Positions 34,014-41,728 of a DNA stretch of 64,000 nucleotides are shown here, one piece after another. This stretch comes from a bacterium (lineage in GTDB: Bacteria; 4484-113; JAGGVC01), in assembly GCA_039961635.1 (NCBI GenBank), contig JABRWB010000012.1, positions 1 to 64,000 on the forward strand, given 5' to 3'. The position numbers and the translations under genes are program-made. How positions within the stretch are numbered: position 1 is the first letter of the stretch; every line of letters starts with the position of its first letter. The notes beneath the pieces are model-generated. The model searched no databases and was not told where the DNA came from. It saw nothing but the letters and a program-made list of their open reading frames with translations.

Positions 34014-35914
34014 TTTTCCGGCTGCTTGCCGCTATTTGGTTGATACTTTCGCTAAATGCCGCGTGGATCGGGGCGGCCGAATGCCAAGATGAAGGTTCGG
34101 GCGGAAATTCCGAATCTGCCGCCGAAGCCGATTCGGGGCGGGACGATTCCGAAGAAATCGAAGTCGGCGAAGTGGAGGTTGAAGGCGAGAAACCCGCGTC
34201 CGCGGAATCGCTGCCCGGCGAGGATTTTTTGTTGATTGACATCGAGGATTTCTTGATTCCCGGAGAGTCGCTCGGCGATGTCCTTGATACGCTCGGGGGC
34301 GTCGAAGTGCGCGGCCTGGGGGGGGGACTGGATATGACGACGTTTTCGATCCGCGGCGCGGGCGCGCACCAAACCGATATTCTGCTTGAAGGCGCGCCGC
34401 TTTCGCCCGCGACCGGCGGCGTTTTCGACCTCTCGCTGTTGCCGGCTTGGTTTGTGCAATCCGCTCTCGTCACCCGCGGCCCAGGCTCGATAGGCGGGAA
34501 AGCGCTCGCGGGAGAACTGGATTTGCGCCTGGCGAACGATACAGGAACTTCATTTTGCTCCGGCCGCGGCAGTTTCGGGACTTATTCCGCGATGATGAGG
34601 GGCGGATGGAACGCAGGAAATTCGAATTTTGTCATGGCCATTGGCTATGATTCTGCGGACGGCGATTTCACCTACGGGCGGCGCGACGGGAAAACCTACA
34701 CGCGCTCGAACAACGAACGCGAGCGCGTTGCGGTCGCGCTGTCTTGGCAAACCAAAAACGCCGCGCGGGACGATTCCGCATTTTTGCTGGCCGCCGACCG
34801 CTCCGGCGGTGTGCCGGGGCTGTCGGAATTTCCGACGCCTTCGGCGCACCAGGACGACACGCTTTTTCTCGCCGGTTTTTCCTCGACGGACAAATCGTTT
34901 GAAAAGGGCGAGTTGACGTGGACCGGCTACTCGCGCGTCCAACACACGGGCTTCGGCGATCCTTCGCCTTATCTTGGAAACGCGGTGTATGCTGATCAAT
35001 CCGAATACGCCGCCGGCGCCGCGGTATCGTTCAGGCGTCCGTCGGGGGGGGGTATCTTCGGTGCAAAAATATCTATCGATGGAGCGGTTCTTTCCGACGA
35101 TTCCTACGGGAATCCTGAACGGAGAACAATCGCCGCGACTCTATGGCGCGAGTTTTACGCCGGCAAGGCGGCTTTTTCCGCCGCACTGTCCGGGGAGGCG
35201 GCGAGCGACGGCCCCGTCGGCTGGCGCGGCAAACTGGGAATGGAGCGTAAACTGGGTGCGGGATTGTCATTAGCGGGCAGCGCGGCGCGCTCGTTCAGAC
35301 GGCCCGATTTCGCGGAGCTTTATTATCCCGAATCGGGATTCATCGGCGGCAACCCGGAGCTTTTCCCGGAAACCGGATACACGTTCGATTTCGGCCCGCG
35401 ATTTCGAGGAAGCAAGTTGGATGCTTCACTTGTCGGATTTATCCACCGGTTTTCGGAATCGATCGAATTCGTGCCCGTATCCGCATACCGGCTTCGCGCG
35501 GAAAACACGGGGGGGGTGCGAAGCCGGGGCGTATCGCTGGACATACAAGCGGCTCCCGCGGACGGATGGAAGCTGGACGGCTCATTCACATTCCTTGACG
35601 CGGAATACCTGGACGGCGGACTTCCGCTTGCGGGGAGGTCTCCGCGCAAATGGAGTGTCGGCATATCGCGCGAGTCCGCCAACTGGCAAGTGTCGGCTTC
35701 ATTCCTTCACCGCTCTTCCACGCCCGTCGACAGATTCGGCTCGCTGTATGTGGGCGCGGCCGGCGATTTGTCCGCGGCTCTTGTTTTCAGGCCCGATGAT
35801 TCCTGGCGGATTTCGGTGTCGGGATTCAACCTGCTCGACGAAGATATCCGGGACAGCCTGGATTTCCCCCGGCCCGGCCGCTCGTTTTTTCTTTCGGTAA
35901 ATCGCGAGGTGTAG
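34010..35914 (+). CDS. btuB: TonB-dependent outer-membrane receptor (BtuB-type)
   Basis: 634 residues. A signal peptide (LLAAIWLILSLNAAWIGA) is followed by an acidic linker, a plug domain (about 75-180: GESLGDVLDTLGGVEVRGLG, TTFSIRGAGAHQTDILLEG, SALVTRGPGSIGG) and a barrel of about 22 expected strands that includes AARSFRRPDFAELYYPESGF and ends in a C-terminal RSFFLSVNREV. A conventional TonB box is not obvious. The ATGA overlap with the permease and the upstream riboswitch make cobalamin or a cobinamide the likely ligand. Two G9 tracts and one G8 tract lie in the coding region. TonB, ExbB and ExbD are not in the window. Confidence 0.9.
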   Translation: MIFRLLAAIWLILSLNAAWIGAAECQDEGSGGNSESAAEADSGRDDSEEIEVGEVEVEGEKPASAESLPGEDFLLIDIEDFLIPGESLGDVLDTLGGVEVRGLGGGLDMTTFSIRGAGAHQTDILLEGAPLSPATGGVFDLSLLPAWFVQSALVTRGPGSIGGKALAGELDLRLANDTGTSFCSGRGSFGTYSAMMRGGWNAGNSNFVMAIGYDSADGDFTYGRRDGKTYTRSNNERERVAVALSWQTKNAARDDSAFLLAADRSGGVPGLSEFPTPSAHQDDTLFLAGFSSTDKSFEKGELTWTGYSRVQHTGFGDPSPYLGNAVYADQSEYAAGAAVSFRRPSGGGIFGAKISIDGAVLSDDSYGNPERRTIAATLWREFYAGKAAFSAALSGEAASDGPVGWRGKLGMERKLGAGLSLAGSAARSFRRPDFAELYYPESGFIGGNPELFPETGYTFDFGPRFRGSKLDASLVGFIHRFSESIEFVPVSAYRLRAENTGGVRSRGVSLDIQAAPADGWKLDGSFTFLDAEYLDGGLPLAGRSPRKWSVGISRESANWQVSASFLHRSSTPVDRFGSLYVGAAGDLSAALVFRPDDSWRISVSGFNLLDEDIRDSLDFPRPGRSFFLSVNREV

Positions 35915-35962
35915 TGTCCGCATCTTTCCAGATGCAAAGTGAATAATCTCGGAGGTTAGGAA

Positions 35963-37186
35963 ATGAAGAAGAATGTTGTTATCAATATGTTCATTGCAAC
36001 GGCGGCGTCGCTGGCCATACTGATTGCATCCGGATGCGGAGGCGGCTCCGGTTCCGCAAATCCGCCGCTGCCGCCCGGAACCAACAAGGTCACTCCGGCC
36101 GAGCTTCAGGCCGCGCTTAAAAAGGGGTTTTTCACGACCGGAAGCGCGCCGTCCAGATTCGAGGCGCGGGGCGCCGAAATATACACGCTCAACTCACTTT
36201 CGAACACGATGACCGTCAATTCCGCGTACGACGGCGCCGCGGTGCGCACGATTTCGTTTCCGGTCGGCGCCGGGCCGTTCGATTTGGAATGGGTCGGAGA
36301 TGCCTGTTACATCTGTGCTAACGGCACGAACGCGGTTTACCGCTACCGGGCCGGGCAGGACGCTGTTGACGGCGAGTCTGTTTCGCTCGCATTAGGTGGT
36401 CTTGAAGCGCTTGCGTACATCGGCCCGGGAGAAATGGCAGCGTACGGCGGAAAACTGTACGTCCCCATTTCGGGGATAGTTTCGTTTGGTGACCCATCGA
36501 GCGGAATAGAAGCCGAGTACGCGCCCGGAAGAATCGCTGTGTTAGACCTTGCGGCTTTCGCATTCGAGCGTTTTATAAATGTTCCGTTTGTGAATCCGAC
36601 CGCGGCCTACACATCGCCCGACGGAATTATCTATTTCGTTTGCACCGGCGAAAGCCAGTTCACCGCGGAATACGAGGCCTATGCCGGCAGCGAGGGCGGA
36701 ATTGTCGCGTTCAATCCAGCATCCGGCCAGGTCGTTTATTCTCTGTCGCTCGGCGAAACGCTGCCGGGCACGATTATTCTGGTCAATCAGGATGTCGCCT
36801 ACGTGGGAAGCAACCTGAAGGCAGAGGTGTACCGGGTGCGGCTGGATACGGGCATCGTTCAGCGCGGCCCGGACAACCCTATCGTTCTCACGCAGGAATT
36901 CAGCTTCGTGTCGGGATTTGCAGGTCTTCCCGGCCTCGGCGTTCTGGCGGGAAGCTTCAACACCGACGAGGTGTTCTTCATCGATCCGAACGACGACGGC
37001 GTCGGCAAATCACCCTTTACGCAGCCGTTCGATTTCGGAGAAAGCGATACTTTCTTCGGCGGCGTCCAGGATGTCTTGTATTTCCGGGAAAATGAAAAGC
37101 ACAAGATTTTCGTGTTGCAGGGAATCGCCAACAAGGTCGGTGCGGTTGACCTTACGCAACTGTGGAACAGGATTCGGCTTGAATAG
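35963..37186 (+). CDS. Beta-propeller lipoprotein in B12 operon (possible BtuG analogue)
   Basis: 407 residues. A lipoprotein signal (LAILIASGCGGGSGS) precedes repeated YVTN/NHL-like blades (AEIYTLNSLSNTMTV; DACYICANGTNAVYRY; GKLYVPISG; GGIVAFNPASGQVVYSLSLG; DVAYVGSNLKAEVYRV), probably seven in total. It starts 48 bases after btuB with a GGAGG site, same strand, so it likely shares the riboswitch-controlled transcript. In Bacteroides, the surface propeller lipoprotein BtuG pairs with BtuB and captures B12 with very high affinity; position, fold class and anchoring here suggest the same job, but no sequence kinship is claimed. It could also be an unrelated quinoprotein-like propeller. Confidence 0.75.
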   Translation: MKKNVVINMFIATAASLAILIASGCGGGSGSANPPLPPGTNKVTPAELQAALKKGFFTTGSAPSRFEARGAEIYTLNSLSNTMTVNSAYDGAAVRTISFPVGAGPFDLEWVGDACYICANGTNAVYRYRAGQDAVDGESVSLALGGLEALAYIGPGEMAAYGGKLYVPISGIVSFGDPSSGIEAEYAPGRIAVLDLAAFAFERFINVPFVNPTAAYTSPDGIIYFVCTGESQFTAEYEAYAGSEGGIVAFNPASGQVVYSLSLGETLPGTIILVNQDVAYVGSNLKAEVYRVRLDTGIVQRGPDNPIVLTQEFSFVSGFAGLPGLGVLAGSFNTDEVFFIDPNDDGVGKSPFTQPFDFGESDTFFGGVQDVLYFRENEKHKIFVLQGIANKVGAVDLTQLWNRIRLE

Positions 37187-37260
37187 CTCCCATGTTCCTG
37201 TTTTGCAATTAACGCGGTTTTTGGGCTAATATCGGCCGTCTAAATCCGCAAGGAAGACAG

Positions 37261-37734
37261 ATGGCCGAATTATTCGTGAAGTACGCGCCGCTTTGGGCAG
37301 CGCTGTTTTCATGGGTTCTCGCCCAGTGCATAAAGCTGGTGATTTCGCTCGTTCAGGAAGGGCGTATCAACGTCGCCAAGCTTATCGACACGGGAGGCAT
37401 GCCCTCTTCGCACAGCGCGCTCGTCGCGAGCATTTGCACCAGCGTGGGGCTGATCCGCGGCTGGGACAGCATCGAGTTCGCTATCACAGCTGTGTTCACC
37501 GCAATCGTTTTGTACGACGCCACCGGAATCAGGCGCAGCGCCGGGGAGCATGCGGCGGCGCTGAACGACATCATTCCGCAGCTTCTTGCGGGCAAGTTCT
37601 TAAAGCCCGACACCAAGTTCCGCGAGGAATACCGGGAGCTTTTGGGCCACAATCCCGCGGAAGTCGTGGTGGGCTCGATACTGGGCGCAATCGTCACATT
37701 GCTGTTTCTCTACGGCTACGGGGTGGTTCGATAA
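37261..37734 (+). CDS. DUF212 (divergent PAP2) membrane protein
   Basis: 157 residues, the usual length. Hydrophobic helices lie at about 10-32, 50-68, 73-91 and 135-155. The conserved family stretch GGMPSSHSALVASICTSVGL and the VLYDATGIRRSAGEHAAALN segment are intact; the SHS and Arg resemble phosphatase motifs of PAP2 enzymes, but activity is unproven for this family. AAGGAAG precedes the ATG. The tlyA gene follows after three bases. Confidence 0.88.
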   Translation: MAELFVKYAPLWAALFSWVLAQCIKLVISLVQEGRINVAKLIDTGGMPSSHSALVASICTSVGLIRGWDSIEFAITAVFTAIVLYDATGIRRSAGEHAAALNDIIPQLLAGKFLKPDTKFREEYRELLGHNPAEVVVGSILGAIVTLLFLYGYGVVR

Positions 37735-37737
37735 TCC

Positions 37738-38544
37738 GTGCGCGGGTATCTGCGCCGCCCGATTGAAATGAATGTGGACAATCTGGCGCAACTCCTGGTT
37801 ACGAACGGGGCCGCGGATGATTTGAAGGCGGCCCGAATGCTGATTCGCAGGGGCAGGGTGACGGTAAACGGAAAAAACGCGTACGACGAGGAAATGCCGG
37901 TCAATCCGGATGCCGCAATAAAGGCTCTTTGCAAACCGGGCGAGTGGGCGAGCCGCGGAGGATTGAAGCTGGAAGCGGCACTGCTGCATTTCGGAGTATC
38001 GCCCGCGGACAAGGTCTGCCTGGATCTAGGCTGCTCGACGGGGGGGTTCACCGACGTGCTGCTGGCTTACGGCGCGGCGAAAGTGCATGCTGTTGACGTG
38101 GGATACGGAGTTTTGGACTGGGTGTTGCGAAATCATCCCAGGGTGGCCGTTCACGAAAGGACAAATGCAAGGTTTCTTACGGCTGAACAGGTGGGCGAAT
38201 CGGTTGATTTGATCACGGCAGATCTCAATCACATTTCGCTTGCGGTTGCGCTGCCCGCTCCGGCGAAGCTATTGGTCGAAGGAGGCGCGGTACTGGCGCT
38301 GGTCAAACCCCAATTCGAAATCCCGAAACAGTGGTGCGTCCAGCCGGATTGGCAAGGCGGAGTGGTCAAGGGCGATGCGCTTAGAAAACGGATTCTGGAT
38401 TACTCGGTGGAAAGGCTGGAACGCGAGGGGTTGTCTTGTCAAGGGCTGTTCGAATGTCCGGTTGCCGGCCACAAAGGAAACCGCGAATATTTCGCGCTTC
38501 TCAAGCCCGCTTTGGCTCATGCTGGAAAACCCCCGGTGATATGA
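37738..38544 (+). CDS. tlyA: TlyA-family rRNA 2'-O-methyltransferase
   Basis: 268 residues. An S4 RNA-binding domain (about 12-75; ARMLIRRGRVTVNGKNAYDE) leads into an FtsJ-like methyltransferase (ASRGGLKLEAALLHFGV, LDLGCSTGGFTDVLL, LVKPQFEIP, GHKGNREYF). TlyA methylates ribose positions of 16S and 23S rRNA and in some species has haemolysin-like side activity. The position usually DxSFISL reads DLNHISL here. GTG 37738 directly follows the DUF212 gene; the nadK gene follows after four bases, so all three form one transcript. Confidence 0.92.
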   Translation: MRGYLRRPIEMNVDNLAQLLVTNGAADDLKAARMLIRRGRVTVNGKNAYDEEMPVNPDAAIKALCKPGEWASRGGLKLEAALLHFGVSPADKVCLDLGCSTGGFTDVLLAYGAAKVHAVDVGYGVLDWVLRNHPRVAVHERTNARFLTAEQVGESVDLITADLNHISLAVALPAPAKLLVEGGAVLALVKPQFEIPKQWCVQPDWQGGVVKGDALRKRILDYSVERLEREGLSCQGLFECPVAGHKGNREYFALLKPALAHAGKPPVI

Positions 38545-38548
38545 TTCA

Positions 38549-39469
38549 ATGGCCGGGGCGAATGCCCGGACAGGCAAGTTGAGAAAAACATCCAAAATCG
38601 GCGTAGTCCTTCATCCGTTCAGGGTGAAGCGCAGCTTCATCGAGCGGAAGGTGTTTCCCGTGCTGGAACGCCACGGGTTCGCGCCTGAATTTCTGTCGCC
38701 AACGCTGAACGAAACGAATCCGCCGCGGCCCGCCGCGCTGCCGAAAGATCACGGCCTGTCGTATTTGATGGTATTCGGCGGCGACGGAACATATTTGGGA
38801 GCATCCAGGCTGGCCGCGCGCGCGGGGATTCCCATTATCGGCGTCGAAATGGGCAAAATGGGCTTTCTCTGTCAGGCGAAGCTCGAGGAACTGGAGCCTC
38901 TTGCCGCGTTGCTGGCCAGCGGCGGTTACGAGACCGAGAAACGGATACTGCTTCAAGGCTCGATTATCCGCGGGGGAGCGAAGGCCGCAAGCGACATAGC
39001 GCTCAACGACGTGGTTATAGGCAACGCGACAATCCCGCGGATGCTGGATTTGGATTGTTACATTGACGACAATTTTCTGGTCAGCTATTACGCGGACGGC
39101 TTGATCGTTTCCACCCCCACCGGCAGCACCGCGTACGCGATGGCGGCGGGCGGCCCCATTATCGATCCGACGCTGCGTACGATAATGGTTACGCCCATTT
39201 GCGCGCACTCGCTTTACATCCGGCCTCTGGTCGTGCCCGAAGACAAAACCGTGCGCATCCTGCCGGAGCCGGGCGGCCCTCCGTTGATGGCGACATTCGA
39301 CGGACAGGTTTTTTACAACCTGGAAGAGGGCGACGAAGTAAGGATCTCCCGCTATTCGAAGCCGCTAAAAATGATCAAACTGCGCGATTTCAACTTTATC
39401 AACACGTTAATGAAGAAGTTTAAATGGGGCTTCAAGTACTCAAACGAATATACTTCGGGCGGAGCCTGA
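38549..39469 (+). CDS. nadK: NAD kinase
   Basis: 306 residues. The NAD kinase signatures are intact: FGGDGTYLGASR (ATP site), GFLCQ, LNDVVIGN, and STPTGSTAYAMAAGGPI, followed by the HSLYIRPLVVP segment. It makes NADP from NAD, in the cytosol. The ATG lies four bases after the tlyA stop. The N-terminal 15 residues are a basic extension; the C-terminal KFKWGFKYSNEYTSGGA is longer than usual. The tlyA-nadK pairing is common in bacteria. Confidence 0.95.
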   Translation: MAGANARTGKLRKTSKIGVVLHPFRVKRSFIERKVFPVLERHGFAPEFLSPTLNETNPPRPAALPKDHGLSYLMVFGGDGTYLGASRLAARAGIPIIGVEMGKMGFLCQAKLEELEPLAALLASGGYETEKRILLQGSIIRGGAKAASDIALNDVVIGNATIPRMLDLDCYIDDNFLVSYYADGLIVSTPTGSTAYAMAAGGPIIDPTLRTIMVTPICAHSLYIRPLVVPEDKTVRILPEPGGPPLMATFDGQVFYNLEEGDEVRISRYSKPLKMIKLRDFNFINTLMKKFKWGFKYSNEYTSGGA

Positions 39470-39570
39470 AGCGAAGGTTGCCTGCCGAGCTTCACAAGCC
39501 GCCGCGCAGGTTAGCGCACGGGCATCCCCTGTGCTAATATCGTCGTTCCCAAATCACTGTTGGAGATGTC

Positions 39571-41646
39571 ATGTCGCACGTTTCGATAGCAAACAAGCGC
39601 AATTTCGCCCTCGTCGGGCACGGCGGGTCGGGTAAGACCACCCTCGCGGAAGCACTGCTTTACGCCACCGGCGCAACCACTAGAATGGGCAAAATCCAGG
39701 ACGGAAACACCGTCAGCGACCACCATCCCGAAGAAATCAAGCGCAAGTACTCGATTTTCACCACGGTGATTCCTGTGGACGACGGCGGATTCCGTTTGAA
39801 CATTCTGGATACGCCGGGCTATCAGGATTTCATCGGCGAGATGATTGGTGCGCTTTATTCGTCGGACGCGGCCGTTCTCGTCATCAACGGGCATGCGGGG
39901 TTGGAAAGCCAGGCGGAGAAGGCCTGGGAATATTGTGAAAAGCTTGTGCTGCCGAGGCTGATTTTTATTTCGCAACTCGAAAAGGAAGGAGCCGATTACT
40001 TCCGCGTCGTGGGCGAGCTTCGCTCCAGGCTCGGAACAAAAGTCGCCCCGCTTGTCATTCCAATCGGCGAGCAGCACGGAATAAACGGCGTGATTGACGT
40101 CATGGCCCGCAAGGCGTGGTTCGTGGACGGCAAAAACGCGCGAAGCGGCGAGGTGCCCTCCGGCGAATCCGACCGCGTCGAGGAAACGAGGCAGAGCCTG
40201 CTCGAAGCCATCGTCGAAAACGACGACGAGTTGATGGAGATGTACCTTGCGGATGAAAAAATCCCGGACGAGCGCTTGATACAGGCGATGCGCGCGGCGA
40301 CCCTGGCGGGAAGTCTCGTGCCGTGCATTGCCGGCGTTGCCGAGCAGCTAATCGGAGTGCATCCGCTGCTCGACCTTGTTAAGGAATTACTGCCCGGTCC
40401 GCTGCATCGTGGCAAGATTGTCGGCTTGAAACCGGATGGTTCGGGCGAGGATTCGAGGCCGATCGATCCGGGTGCGCCTTTTGCGGCTCGCGTTTTCAAG
40501 GTCGAGGAATCCCCAATGGGTTCGATCACCTACTTCCGGATTTTTTCGGGCAAGATTAAGGCAGGTGACCAGTTCTACAATCCCGTGCGCAAATCCAGCG
40601 AAAAGATTTCCACTTTGCTGGAAATGACCGGGAAAAACAGAAAGGATGTAAACGAGGCCGAGGCGGGCGACATCGTCGCGACGGTCAAACTGAAGGATAC
40701 CCACCGCGACGACACGATTTGCGACAAGGAACACCCGTTTTTGTTTCAGCCGATTCAATATCCGACGCCGCTCGCCTTCGAAGCGATCCACGTGGAAAGC
40801 AAGGGCGATCTGGAAAAAATCTCTGCCGGATTGTCGGCGATAGCGCTCGAAGATCCGACGCTCAATTTCGGGCAGGACTCGGACACACGCCAAATGGTTG
40901 TGCGGGCGATGGGCGAGCTGCAGTTGGATGTCGCCCGCTCCCTTGTCTCCGACAAGTTTAAAGTCAATTTCACTTATGTCGAGCCCAAGATTCCCTACCG
41001 GGAAACAATCAGGTCAACCGCTTCTTCGCAAGGAAAACACAAGAAGCAAACGGGCGGGCGCGGCCAATATGGCGACGTTTGGCTGGAGTTATCTCCGCTT
41101 GCCCGCGGCGAAGGATTCAAATTCATTGATGCGATCGTCGGCGGTGTAGTGCCGGGCAAGTTCATCCCCGCCGTCGAAAAAGGCGTGGTTGAAACGATGG
41201 CCGGCGGCATTTTGGCCGGCTGCCAGGTTGTGGACGTACAGGTGAAGTTGTTTGACGGAAGTCATCACTCGGTGGATTCGTCCGAAATGGCGTTCAAGCT
41301 TGCGGCGGCGCTCGGTTTCAAAGCCGCTTTCGAAAAGGCCAATCCGGTGTTGCTGGAGCCGATTTACGCCGTAAAGGTTACGGTTCCGGAAGCTTTTATG
41401 GGCGATGTAATGGGGGATTTGAACAGCCGCCGGGGCAGGCTTCAGGGTATGGATTCGAAGGACGGCGCGCAGGTGATCAAGGCGAATGTTCCTCTCGCCG
41501 AATTGTACAAGTACGTCAATCACCTCCGCTCCATGACGCAAGGCCGCGGCAGCTTCGAAATGGAGTTTTCACATTACGAGGACGTTCCCAGCGACGTCGC
41601 GCAAAAGGTGATTGAAGACTACAAGCGTTCCAAAGAGGAAGGCTAG
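39571..41646 (+). CDS. Elongation factor G-like GTPase (EF-G paralogue)
   Basis: 691 residues with the full EF-G domain set: G domain (P-loop GHGGSGKT 16-23, DTPG 80-83), domain II (about 310-390), III, IV (TGGRGQYGDVWLELSPL region) and V (VTVPEAFMGDVMGDLNSRRGRLQGMD). The wording is that of the EF-G2/EF-G-like group, not the housekeeping FusA. The guanine-specificity motif NKxD is replaced by SQLE (134-137), unusual even in this group, so nucleotide preference may be altered. The gene has a GGAGATG site before ATG and no ribosomal-protein neighbours, in contrast to fusA. Role in translation under special conditions is inferred. Confidence 0.88.
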   Translation: MSHVSIANKRNFALVGHGGSGKTTLAEALLYATGATTRMGKIQDGNTVSDHHPEEIKRKYSIFTTVIPVDDGGFRLNILDTPGYQDFIGEMIGALYSSDAAVLVINGHAGLESQAEKAWEYCEKLVLPRLIFISQLEKEGADYFRVVGELRSRLGTKVAPLVIPIGEQHGINGVIDVMARKAWFVDGKNARSGEVPSGESDRVEETRQSLLEAIVENDDELMEMYLADEKIPDERLIQAMRAATLAGSLVPCIAGVAEQLIGVHPLLDLVKELLPGPLHRGKIVGLKPDGSGEDSRPIDPGAPFAARVFKVEESPMGSITYFRIFSGKIKAGDQFYNPVRKSSEKISTLLEMTGKNRKDVNEAEAGDIVATVKLKDTHRDDTICDKEHPFLFQPIQYPTPLAFEAIHVESKGDLEKISAGLSAIALEDPTLNFGQDSDTRQMVVRAMGELQLDVARSLVSDKFKVNFTYVEPKIPYRETIRSTASSQGKHKKQTGGRGQYGDVWLELSPLARGEGFKFIDAIVGGVVPGKFIPAVEKGVVETMAGGILAGCQVVDVQVKLFDGSHHSVDSSEMAFKLAAALGFKAAFEKANPVLLEPIYAVKVTVPEAFMGDVMGDLNSRRGRLQGMDSKDGAQVIKANVPLAELYKYVNHLRSMTQGRGSFEMEFSHYEDVPSDVAQKVIEDYKRSKEEG

Positions 41647-41675
41647 CCGGCTGTCACCGGTCGCTGATTGCCAAG

Positions 41676-41710
41676 AAAAAAAACGGGCGATGCGTACAAC
41701 CGCATCGCCC
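41676..41710 (-). terminator. Terminator of the cohesin-like lipoprotein gene
   Basis: GGGCGATGCG (41685-41694) pairs perfectly with CGCATCGCCC (41701-41710). On the minus strand it is followed by a T-rich run (41683-41676). It may also slow plus-strand read-through from the EF-G-like gene. Confidence 0.88.
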
Positions 41711-41728
41711 AAATATTTACCAACGAAA

